Below are positions 8,648-15,374 of a DNA stretch of 64,000 nucleotides, one piece after another. This DNA is from JAVBMU01 sp031551755 (GTDB lineage Bacteria > Actinomycetota > Actinomycetes > Actinomycetales > Cellulomonadaceae). How positions within the stretch are numbered: position 1 is the first letter of the stretch; the number at the start of each line of letters is the position of its first letter. The translations under genes were made by a program, and so were the position numbers. Location of the stretch: NCBI GenBank assembly GCA_031551755.1, contig JAVBNE010000006.1:1-64000 (forward strand), given 5' to 3'. The notes beneath the pieces were generated by a model. It was given only the letters and a program-made list of their open reading frames with translations, did no database searches and had not been told where the DNA came from.

Positions 8648-9600
8648 GAGATCTCCTCCTGATCGCCGGGAACCACCATGGTGCCGTTGCCCTGCGCCGT
8701 GAAGATCTCCAGCAGTAGCGAATGCGGCACCCGCCCGTCGATCACGGTGGCTGCGGGCACCCCGCCGGTGACCGCCCGCAGACACGCCTCCATCTTCGGG
8801 ACCATGCCCGACTCGAGGGTCGGGAGCAGTTCGCTCAACTCCGGGGCACCGATTTCGGCCACCAAGGACGACCGGTCCGGCCACGACGTGTAGAGGCCCT
8901 CGACATCGGTCAGGACCACCAGCTTCTTGGCCCCGAGGGCGACGGCGAGCGCCGCCGCAGCAGTGTCGGCGTTCACGTTCAGCACCTGGGTCGGGTCGCC
9001 GATGTCGGGGGCGATCGTGGAGACGACCGGGATCCGGCCGGCGTCGAGCAGGTCACGCACCGCAGATGGGTGGACCTCCACGACATCGCCCACCAAGCCG
9101 ACGTCCACCGGCTCGCCGTCGACCGTCGCCGAACGACGCGCCGCTTGAAGCAACCCACCGTCCTCCCCCGAAAGGCCGACCGCATAGGGACCGTGGGCGT
9201 TGATCAGGCCGACGAGCTCCCGCGAGACCTGGCCCGTCAGCACCATGCGAACCACGTCCATCGCCTCGGGGGTGGTCACCCGCAGTCCACCACGGAACTC
9301 GCTCGCGATTCCCAGCCGGCCGAGCATCGCGGAAATCTGCGGGCCGCCGCCGTGGACGACCACCGGATGTAGGCCGACCTGACGGAGGAAGACCATGTCC
9401 TGGGCGAAGGCAACCTTGAGGGTCTCGTCGACCATGGCGTTGCCGCCGTACTTCACCACGATGAGGGCGTCGCGGTACTCCTGGAGCCAGGGCAATGCCT
9501 CGATCAGGACTTCGGCCTTATGGGCAGGATCGAGGTGGGCCCGCGGGTCGAAGGCCGGGTCATGGGGGGCGGGAGCAAGCGGTTCCGGTTTGCTGGTCAT
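8644..9600 (-). CDS. argB: Acetylglutamate kinase
   Basis: Phosphorylates N-acetylglutamate, usually the arginine-feedback step. The 318-residue protein has the amino-acid kinase pattern VVKYGGNAM near residue 50, VVHGGGPQI, the NVNADTAAAALAVALGA block, and LTDVEGLY. The N-terminal extension before AEVLIEALPWL, about 30 residues, includes the region that forms the interlacing helix of arginine-sensitive kinases, so feedback control is likely. It overlaps argJ and argD by four bases on each side. Confidence 0.97.
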   Translation of the reverse strand: MTSKPEPLAPAPHDPAFDPRAHLDPAHKAEVLIEALPWLQEYRDALIVVKYGGNAMVDETLKVAFAQDMVFLRQVGLHPVVVHGGGPQISAMLGRLGIASEFRGGLRVTTPEAMDVVRMVLTGQVSRELVGLINAHGPYAVGLSGEDGGLLQAARRSATVDGEPVDVGLVGDVVEVHPSAVRDLLDAGRIPVVSTIAPDIGDPTQVLNVNADTAAAALAVALGAKKLVVLTDVEGLYTSWPDRSSLVAEIGAPELSELLPTLESGMVPKMEACLRAVTGGVPAATVIDGRVPHSLLLEIFTAQGNGTMVVPGDQEEIS

Positions 9601-10793
9601 GACGAGTATGCGCTGTTCTCGTGGACGTAATCGTGTGTCAGGTCGTTGGTCCAGACCGTCGCGGAGGCGTCCCCCGCGTGCAGGTCAATCTCGACGCGCA
9701 CCTCCCGCGCGTTCGCCAGGTCGACGAGTTCGCGCGATTCACCGACCCCGCCGGCCCGGCAGACCTGCACACCGTTGATCGAGACGTCGAGCAGCAGTGG
9801 ATCGTAGGGGGCGACCTCGACCGGGACCGTGCCCGCGGCGGACAGGATACGACCCCAGTTCGGGTCGTTGCCGAAGACGGCCGCCTTGAAGAGGTTGGAC
9901 CGGGTCACCGCGCGGGCGACGGCGAGCGCCGCGGCCTCGGTACTCGCCTGCTGGACCGTCACCGCGATGTCGTGGCTGGCGCCCTCGGCATCCGCCACGA
10001 GTTGCCGAGCGAGGTCACCACAGACCCGTTGCAGCGCACCGACGAAGTCCGCCTCGATCGGGGTCACGCCGCTGGCCCCGGAGGCCAGCAATATCACGGT
10101 GTCGTTCGTGGACATGCAGCCGTCGGAGTCCACGCGATCGAAGGTCGCGGCGGTCACCTTGCGCAAGGCGGCGTCCGCAGTCGCGGCGTCCAGGACCGCG
10201 TCAGTGGTCACCACACAGAGCATGGTCGCCAGTCCGGGGGCCAACATCCCCGCGCCTTTAGCCATGCCGCCAATCGACCAGCCGTCAGCCGACTGCGCGA
10301 CGGCCGTCTTCGGGACGGAGTCGGTCGTCATGATGGCCTGGGCGGCCGCCGGTCCGCCGTCGGACGATTGGGCAGCCACGGCCGCGTCGATTCCGGCGAT
10401 CAGCAGATCCATCGGGAGTCGTTCGCCGATCAGCCCGGTGGAGCAGACCAGGACGTCGCCCGCACCGACCGCCGCGGCCCCCGCCGACAGTGCCGCGGCC
10501 GTCAGCGCCGCGGCCACGTGCTCGGCCGTGTGATGGGTGTCGGCGAACCCCTCCGGACCCGTGCAGGCATTCGCGCCGCCGGAGTTCAGGACGACCGCAC
10601 GCGCGCGACCGTCCGCGGCCGCCTGCCGAGTCCAGACGACTGGCGCGGCCTGCACCCGATTGGTGGTCAGCACGACGGCGGCCACATCGAGCGGCCCGTC
10701 GTTGACCACCAGGGCGACGTCGGTGACGCCGCCCGACTTGAGCCCGGCCGCGACCCCGGCAGCCCGGAACCCTTGCGGTGTCGTGACGCTCAC
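9597..10793 (-). CDS. argJ: Glutamate N-acetyltransferase (ornithine acetyltransferase)
   Basis: Recycles the acetyl group from N-acetylornithine to glutamate; in some bacteria it also uses acetyl-CoA. The 398-residue precursor has the self-cleavage site in KGAGMLAPGLATML, with Thr190 as the expected nucleophile that becomes the N-terminus of the beta subunit. An intact GDVLVCSTGLIG oxyanion region (112-123) is present. Presence of argJ means the cyclic acetyl route. Overlaps argC and argB by four bases. Confidence 0.97.
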   Translation of the reverse strand: MSVTTPQGFRAAGVAAGLKSGGVTDVALVVNDGPLDVAAVVLTTNRVQAAPVVWTRQAAADGRARAVVLNSGGANACTGPEGFADTHHTAEHVAAALTAAALSAGAAAVGAGDVLVCSTGLIGERLPMDLLIAGIDAAVAAQSSDGGPAAAQAIMTTDSVPKTAVAQSADGWSIGGMAKGAGMLAPGLATMLCVVTTDAVLDAATADAALRKVTAATFDRVDSDGCMSTNDTVILLASGASGVTPIEADFVGALQRVCGDLARQLVADAEGASHDIAVTVQQASTEAAALAVARAVTRSNLFKAAVFGNDPNWGRILSAAGTVPVEVAPYDPLLLDVSINGVQVCRAGGVGESRELVDLANAREVRVEIDLHAGDASATVWTNDLTHDYVHENSAYSS

Positions 10794-11866
10794 GGGGCAA
10801 CTCCTTCAGTACGCAGGCCCAGGGCCTGCGGGAGGCCCAGGGCGATGTTCATGGACTGGACGGCGGCACCCGCTGTGCCCTTGACCAGGTTGTCGATGGC
10901 GGTGACCGTGACCACGCGCCCGGCAGCCCGGTCCACTGCCACCTGGATGAGCGCGGTGTTCGCCCCGGCCGTCATCGCCGTTGTGGGCCACAGCCCTTCG
11001 GGGAGCAGCGTGACGAACGGCTCCGCCTCGTAGACCTGTTCCCAAGCCCGGCGGACCTCGGCGTCAGAGGCGCCCTCATGCTCGGGGGCCAGCCGCGCGG
11101 TCGCGGTGGCGAGGATGCCGCGAGTCATGGGCACCAACGTAGGGGTGAAGGAGATGGTGACCTCCGGCGCGCCTGCGGAGTGCAGGTTCTGTGCGATCTC
11201 CGGGATGTGCCGATGGGTTCCGCCGACGGCGTACGGCTGGGCGGAACCCAGGGCGGCGGTGGCGAGCAGATGCGGCTTGAGTGCCTTTCCCGCGCCGGAG
11301 TAACCGTTGGCCAGAACCGCAACCAGGTCGCGGCCCTCTATCAACCCGGCTGCCACTCCCGGCTGTAGGCCGAGCGTGACGGCCGTGACGTTGCATCCGG
11401 GCACGGCGATCCGGCGCGCACCGGCCAGGTACTCGCGCTGGCGGGTGTACTCGGTTCCGTTGTCGGTGGCGTGGACCCGCAGTAGTTCCGGCAACCCGTA
11501 GGGCCAGGTGCCTGCGTGGGGCGACCCGTAGAAGGCTGTCCAGTCCTCCGCGGACTCCAGCCGGTGATCGGCACCCAGGTCGATGACCAGCACGTCGTCC
11601 GGGAGCTGCGCGGCGATCTCCCCCGATGCCCCGTGGGGCAAAGCGAGGACGACGACGTCGTGGCCCGCGAGGTGCTCAGCAGTGGTGGGCAGCAGCACCC
11701 GGTCGGCCAACGACCGCAGATGGGGTTGGTGTTCGATCAGGCCTGAGCCGGCCGCCGAGTTGGCGGTGAGCGCTCCGATCGTGACCTCGGGGTGCCCGGT
11801 GAGCAGGCGGAGTGTCTCGCCGCCGGCCATTCCGGAGGCACCGGCCACCGCCACGCTGATCGTCAT
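10790..11866 (-). CDS. argC: N-acetyl-gamma-glutamyl-phosphate reductase
   Basis: NADPH-dependent reduction of acetylglutamyl phosphate to the semialdehyde; first gene of the arginine operon. The 358-residue protein has an N-terminal Rossmann motif (GASGMAGGE) and the active-site PGCNVTAV with Cys158. The ATG lies only 7 nt beyond a -10 box TATAGT, so the transcript appears leaderless, and no Shine-Dalgarno sequence is seen. Confidence 0.97.
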   Translation of the reverse strand: MTISVAVAGASGMAGGETLRLLTGHPEVTIGALTANSAAGSGLIEHQPHLRSLADRVLLPTTAEHLAGHDVVVLALPHGASGEIAAQLPDDVLVIDLGADHRLESAEDWTAFYGSPHAGTWPYGLPELLRVHATDNGTEYTRQREYLAGARRIAVPGCNVTAVTLGLQPGVAAGLIEGRDLVAVLANGYSGAGKALKPHLLATAALGSAQPYAVGGTHRHIPEIAQNLHSAGAPEVTISFTPTLVPMTRGILATATARLAPEHEGASDAEVRRAWEQVYEAEPFVTLLPEGLWPTTAMTAGANTALIQVAVDRAAGRVVTVTAIDNLVKGTAGAAVQSMNIALGLPQALGLRTEGVAP

Positions 11867-11873
11867 ATGCAGA

Positions 11874-11902
11874 ACTATACATACTTATGCAGTCGCGCCG
11901 AA
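11874..11902 (-). promoter_or_regulatory. argC promoter with overlapping ARG box (ArgR operator)
   Basis: On the minus strand, TTCGGC (11897-11902), 17 nt, TATAGT (11874-11879), then 7 nt to the argC ATG. The AT-rich stretch ACTGCATAAGTATGTATAGT (11874-11893) resembles an 18-bp ARG box of the TGCAT-N5/6-ATNCA type and covers the -10 and spacer. Arginine-loaded ArgR bound here would block RNA polymerase. The promoter assignment is from spacing and composition only. Confidence 0.75.
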
Positions 11903-11954
11903 CGGCGTTTCGGTATACGGCACGCCGAGGCATCGAAGGGGACCCGTGGACTCG

Positions 11955-11968
11955 GCCCCGGCCGGGGC
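11955..11968 (-). terminator. GC-rich palindrome after the XRE gene
   Basis: GCCCCGGCCGGGGC is a perfect 14-bp palindrome about 20 nt beyond the stop of the XRE regulator and upstream of the arg promoter. It has no U-run, so a terminator role is only possible. It would insulate the arg operon from the regulator gene. Confidence 0.3.
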
Positions 11969-11987
11969 GAGTGGGCCTGCCCTGCGA

Positions 11988-12320
11988 TCAACTCACTCGA
12001 TGCGCCGCCCCCGGGACGGGGACGAGAGCCAGTCGCATGCCGAGAGGTTCAGTGAGCTTCAGGAGGGTGTCACTGGTGGGGTTGCCCAGCCCGCGCTCGA
12101 TTCGTGAAATCTCCGCTTGCTGAACGGCAGAAACCTGAGCGAGTTCTGGCTGGGTAAGACGAGCCGCTTTCCGAGCTGCTCGAAGCTCGCGCCCGAGCGC
12201 CTCTTGGCCGCTGATCTCCTGGTCGAGCTGCCTACCGAGTCGCTCAGAAATCTCTACAGCCATCGAACCCCACGCGCTGCGGGCAGGCGTGGCGAATTCC
12301 TCGTACGAACGAGTGGCCAT
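11988..12320 (-). CDS. XRE-family helix-turn-helix protein, antitoxin-like
   Basis: A 110-residue protein whose C-terminal half (about 45-100) is an XRE/Cro-type helix-turn-helix (LTQPELAQVSAVQQAEISRI) ending in GMRLALVPVP. This shape is common among HigA/HipB-like antitoxins. ATG 12320 is chosen over 12332 because GGAGG lies five bases upstream. A partner toxin would normally sit just before or after it, but the 255 nt upstream and the 100 nt downstream hold no candidate ORF. It may be an orphan regulator. A perfect palindrome at 12357-12374 is its likely operator. Confidence 0.75.
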   Translation of the reverse strand: MATRSYEEFATPARSAWGSMAVEISERLGRQLDQEISGQEALGRELRAARKAARLTQPELAQVSAVQQAEISRIERGLGNPTSDTLLKLTEPLGMRLALVPVPGAAHRVS

Positions 12321-12356
12321 CAGATCCTCCATCTATCACGAGACCGACGGCTCAAG

Positions 12357-12374
12357 TATGTGTCCTGACACATA
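12357..12374. promoter_or_regulatory. Palindromic operator upstream of the XRE gene
   Basis: TATGTGTC-CT-GACACATA is a perfect 8-bp inverted repeat with a 2-bp spacer, starting 37 bp from the XRE start codon. Next to it the heptamer TATGCGA occurs twice (12373-12379 and 12383-12389). Size and position fit an autoregulatory XRE operator. The rest of 12321-12575 holds no gene that I can see. Confidence 0.6.
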
Positions 12375-12575
12375 TGCGAACCGTATGCGATACGATCCAG
12401 CACTCTTGGCACCCAGACGGCGGACTCCAACCCCTGACGCTGCTGCCCGCCCGAGCAGGCTGTGCGGAATAAGTCGCGACCTCAGGCGAACCGTCCGGCA
12501 CTTAGGGCATTAGGCCCTCGGACGGGTAGCCATCCCGGGCTCCCACACCCAGACTTCTGGCCCTACGATCGACCG

Positions 12576-13130
12576 ATGCCGATATTCGAGGACCCCTGGA
12601 CCTCCCCCGCGGCCCCGGCCATCGGTCGACGGCTCGTGCGAGTCGACGCTCAGCTCCTCACCGCACTGGCCGCCGGCGATCACCGCACTGCCGCCAGCCT
12701 CACGCCGTGGGCGCTCAGCCCGTACGTCACCGACAACGACACCTGGCTGTGGAAGCTGCGGCGCGACCAGATCACCCGCTACCCGGCGGATGCCGCGTGG
12801 GTGACCCGCCTGCTGATCGACGAAACGAGCGGCACGGCCGTCGGGCACGCCGGTTTCCACGGCCGCCCGGATGCCCAGGGCATGGTGGAGATCGGCTATG
12901 CGGTTGACCCGGGCCACCGCCGCCGGGGCCATGCCAGGGCCGCACTGACGATCCTCCTAGACGTCGCATCCGCGCGTCCGGATGTCCGGACGGTCCGCGC
13001 GAGCATTCGGCCGGACAACGAGCCCTCGCGCGCGCTGATCGACCAGTACGGCTTCGTCGTCACTGGCGAGCAATGGGACGCCGAGGATGGGTTGGAGATC
13101 ATCCTGGAGCGACCAGCACGGTGGTCGTGA
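12576..13130 (+). CDS. GNAT-family N-acetyltransferase
   Basis: A 184-residue protein with a C-terminal GNAT domain: acetyl-CoA pyrophosphate loop in GYAVDPGHRRRGHARAAL (about 108-125), then the beta-strand/helix segment VRASIRPDNEPSRALIDQYGF typical of RimJ/RimL-like enzymes. The substrate cannot be read from sequence. The start ATG 12576 follows a -10-like TACGAT by exactly 6 nt, so the mRNA is probably leaderless. No partner genes are evident; the oxidoreductase gene begins 50 nt later with its own promoter pattern. Confidence 0.85.
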   Translation: MPIFEDPWTSPAAPAIGRRLVRVDAQLLTALAAGDHRTAASLTPWALSPYVTDNDTWLWKLRRDQITRYPADAAWVTRLLIDETSGTAVGHAGFHGRPDAQGMVEIGYAVDPGHRRRGHARAALTILLDVASARPDVRTVRASIRPDNEPSRALIDQYGFVVTGEQWDAEDGLEIILERPARWS

Positions 13131-13180
13131 GGCCCGCCCACTGGGTATGGGCGTACCGCCCGCCCCCCTAGGCTGGGGTA

Positions 13181-14209
13181 ATGCGCGCGATCGTGGCCCG
13201 CGAGGCGGGTGGACCTGACGTCCTGGAGTTGGTCGAACTCCGAGAACCCACACCCGGCCCGGGTGAGATTGCCGTCCGGGTCGCGGCGGCCGGGGTCAAC
13301 TTCATCGACACCTACCGACGTGCGGGCGTCTACGCCATGAAGTTCCCGCACATCGTCGGTGCCGAGGGTGCGGGCACTGTGATCGCCGTCGGCAGTGGGG
13401 TCACGCTCTTCGCTCCCGGCGACCGGGTCCTCTGGACCGAGTCCGCCGGCTCCTACGCGGACGTCATGACTCTCCCGGCAGCGCAGGCGCTGCGCGTCCC
13501 GGACGGCGTCGATCTCGACGTCGCCTGCGCCGCCGCGCTGCAAGGGCTCACCGCGCATTACCTGTGCCGCTCCGCCTACCCCGTCCAACCCGGGGAGGAT
13601 GTTCTGGTTCATGCCGGCGCCGGCGGGGTGGGCCTGCTGCTCACTCAGCTCATCGTGGCCCGGGGCGGCCGGGTCATCTCGACCGTGTCCACCGCGCAGA
13701 AGGCTGAGCTTTCACGGTCTGCCGGTGCAAGCGACGCCATCCGCTATACCGAGTTTTCCGACATGACTGCCGAACTCCCGGCGGCCGTTCGCGAACTGAC
13801 CGGCGGGGTGGGCGTGGCGGCCGTCTACGATTCGGTGGGCAAGGACACCTTCGAAGCCTCGCTCCGGTCGCTGCGCCGCCGCGGGATGCTCGTACTCTTC
13901 GGTGGCTCATCCGGTCAGGTGTCGCCATTCGACCCCCAGCGCCTCAACGCGGGTGGGTCGCTGTTCCTCACGCGCCCCAATCTCACCGACTACATCGCGA
14001 CCCGGGAAGAGCTGGAGCAGCGGGCGGCGGATGTCCTCGGAGCGGTTGCGGACGGAAGCCTCCACGTGCGCATCGGGGCACGGTTCCCGTTGGCCCAAGC
14101 TGCGGACGCCCACCGAGCGCTGGAGGGGCGTGCGACTACCGGCAAGGTGCTCCTGCTCACCGACGCCGCAGCCACCGATGGCGGCAACAGGGAACGGGTC
14201 GGGGCGTGA
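13181..14209 (+). CDS. qorA: Quinone oxidoreductase, zeta-crystallin type
   Basis: NADPH-dependent one-electron quinone reductase of the medium-chain dehydrogenase superfamily. The 342-residue protein has the QOR N-terminus (MRAIVAREAGGPDVLEL), GVNFIDTYRRAGVY, the nucleotide-binding AGAGGVGLLLTQL (about 146-158), and lacks the cysteine ligands of zinc alcohol dehydrogenases. ATG 13181 follows TAGGCT by 6 nt, another apparent leaderless start. Its stop overlaps the next small gene by four bases. Confidence 0.9.
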   Translation: MRAIVAREAGGPDVLELVELREPTPGPGEIAVRVAAAGVNFIDTYRRAGVYAMKFPHIVGAEGAGTVIAVGSGVTLFAPGDRVLWTESAGSYADVMTLPAAQALRVPDGVDLDVACAAALQGLTAHYLCRSAYPVQPGEDVLVHAGAGGVGLLLTQLIVARGGRVISTVSTAQKAELSRSAGASDAIRYTEFSDMTAELPAAVRELTGGVGVAAVYDSVGKDTFEASLRSLRRRGMLVLFGGSSGQVSPFDPQRLNAGGSLFLTRPNLTDYIATREELEQRAADVLGAVADGSLHVRIGARFPLAQAADAHRALEGRATTGKVLLLTDAAATDGGNRERVGA

Positions 14210-14520
14210 GCTGGAGTTGGGTTCCGCCGCTCCCGAATGAAGAGGATGACGGCCCGTCGCCTGCCCTGCGCCGGACGGTGACCGTGCTCATGGTGCTGAT
14301 CACCGGAGTGTTCGCGTTGTACTACGCGAGTGTGGCGCTCGGTATCACGAACAACGACTCCTGCGTCGAGAACCGACCGGCTGGGGTCGGGCGGGCCGAT
14401 GTCGACTCGCATTGGCGGTGGTGGCCACCGGGGCGGGTCTGCGATTACCCACCACAGGAAACACCCATCGAAGCCGCCGTCCCAACGTCCCTCCTCCGCT
14501 GGCACCTGTCGCCGTCGTGA
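14206..14520 (+). CDS. Small single-span membrane protein of unknown function
   Basis: A 104-residue protein with a short acidic cytoplasmic N-terminus (NEEDDGPSP), one hydrophobic span of about 22 residues (VTVLMVLITGVFALYYASVA, from about residue 25), and an outside part with two cysteines (DSC and RVCDYP) that could pair. I do not recognise a family. GTG 14206 overlaps the qorA stop (GTGA), so it is probably co-translated with the oxidoreductase. The C-terminal tail beyond residue 85 looks unconserved in composition. Confidence 0.65.
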   Translation: MSWSWVPPLPNEEDDGPSPALRRTVTVLMVLITGVFALYYASVALGITNNDSCVENRPAGVGRADVDSHWRWWPPGRVCDYPPQETPIEAAVPTSLLRWHLSPS

Positions 14521-14533
14521 TCGGAACTCACCC

Positions 14534-15310
14534 ATGACGCAAATGTCGAACCCCAGCGCCTGGAACCCGGGCGTCTACCTCGGTTTCGCGGACGAACGCT
14601 CGCGACCGTTCCACGATCTGCTTTCCCGAGTGCGAATCGAGCCGCGCACGGTCCTCGACCTCGGCTGCGGCCCGGGCCATCTCTCGGCCGTCCTGCGTCG
14701 ACGGTGGCCGGGTGCCGCCATCACCGGGATCGACTCCTCACCGGAGATGATCGCGAGCGCCACCGAGGCAGACCCCGACGGCACCTATCTGGTGGGTGAC
14801 CTCACGGACTACCGACCCGCCGACAAGCCCGACTTGATCGTATCCAACGCCGCTCTCCAGTGGGTGCCCGATCATCTGCGGCAGCTGCCGATGCTCGCTG
14901 ATCGCGCGGCGGGCACCTTCGCGTTCCAGGTCCCCGGTAACCACGACGCCCCCAGCCACCTACTGCTTCGCGAGGTCGCCGGCCGCGTTCCCTATGCGGA
15001 CGTCGTCGGGCCGGTGGAACGGCGTGCCACGGCGGACCCCGCCGACTATCTGGACGTACTGACGGCCGCCGGGTGGGAGGTGGATGCGTGGGAGACCACC
15101 TACCTGCATGTCCTTCAAGGCGCGGACCCGGTCTTCGAGTGGATCTCCGCCACCGCCGCACGACCCGTCCTGGGGGCGCTGACCGGCGCCCTCCGGGAAC
15201 GGTTCGAGGACGACTACCGTGCGGCCCTCCGGGCGGCCTATCCTGCACACAACTTCGGCACCTTGTTGCCCTTCCGCCGGATCTTCGTGATCGCGACCCG
15301 CACGGATTGA
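14534..15310 (+). CDS. tam: Class I SAM methyltransferase, trans-aconitate methyltransferase-like
   Basis: A 258-residue SAM-dependent methyltransferase. Motif I is VLDLGCGPGHLSAVL, followed by GIDSSPEMI and the NAALQWVPDH motif that is characteristic of the trans-aconitate 2-methyltransferase (Tam) family; FEWISATAARPVL fits the same family. ATG 14534 is 13 nt after the small membrane protein gene; an alternative ATG lies at 14543. It faces pheT convergently with 64 nt between stops, where I see no clear terminator. Confidence 0.85.
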   Translation: MTQMSNPSAWNPGVYLGFADERSRPFHDLLSRVRIEPRTVLDLGCGPGHLSAVLRRRWPGAAITGIDSSPEMIASATEADPDGTYLVGDLTDYRPADKPDLIVSNAALQWVPDHLRQLPMLADRAAGTFAFQVPGNHDAPSHLLLREVAGRVPYADVVGPVERRATADPADYLDVLTAAGWEVDAWETTYLHVLQGADPVFEWISATAARPVLGALTGALRERFEDDYRAALRAAYPAHNFGTLLPFRRIFVIATRTD

Positions 15311-15374
15311 GGACGGCGGCTGGGACGTTCTGCATCCCTGGAGGAAGGCGGCGCGAACACCGCCCCTCTCCCCC

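Noticed and set aside
12333..12575. A toxin gene upstream of the XRE regulator
   Set aside because: The only frames here are short, lack ribosome sites and continue as shadows of the acetyltransferase gene.
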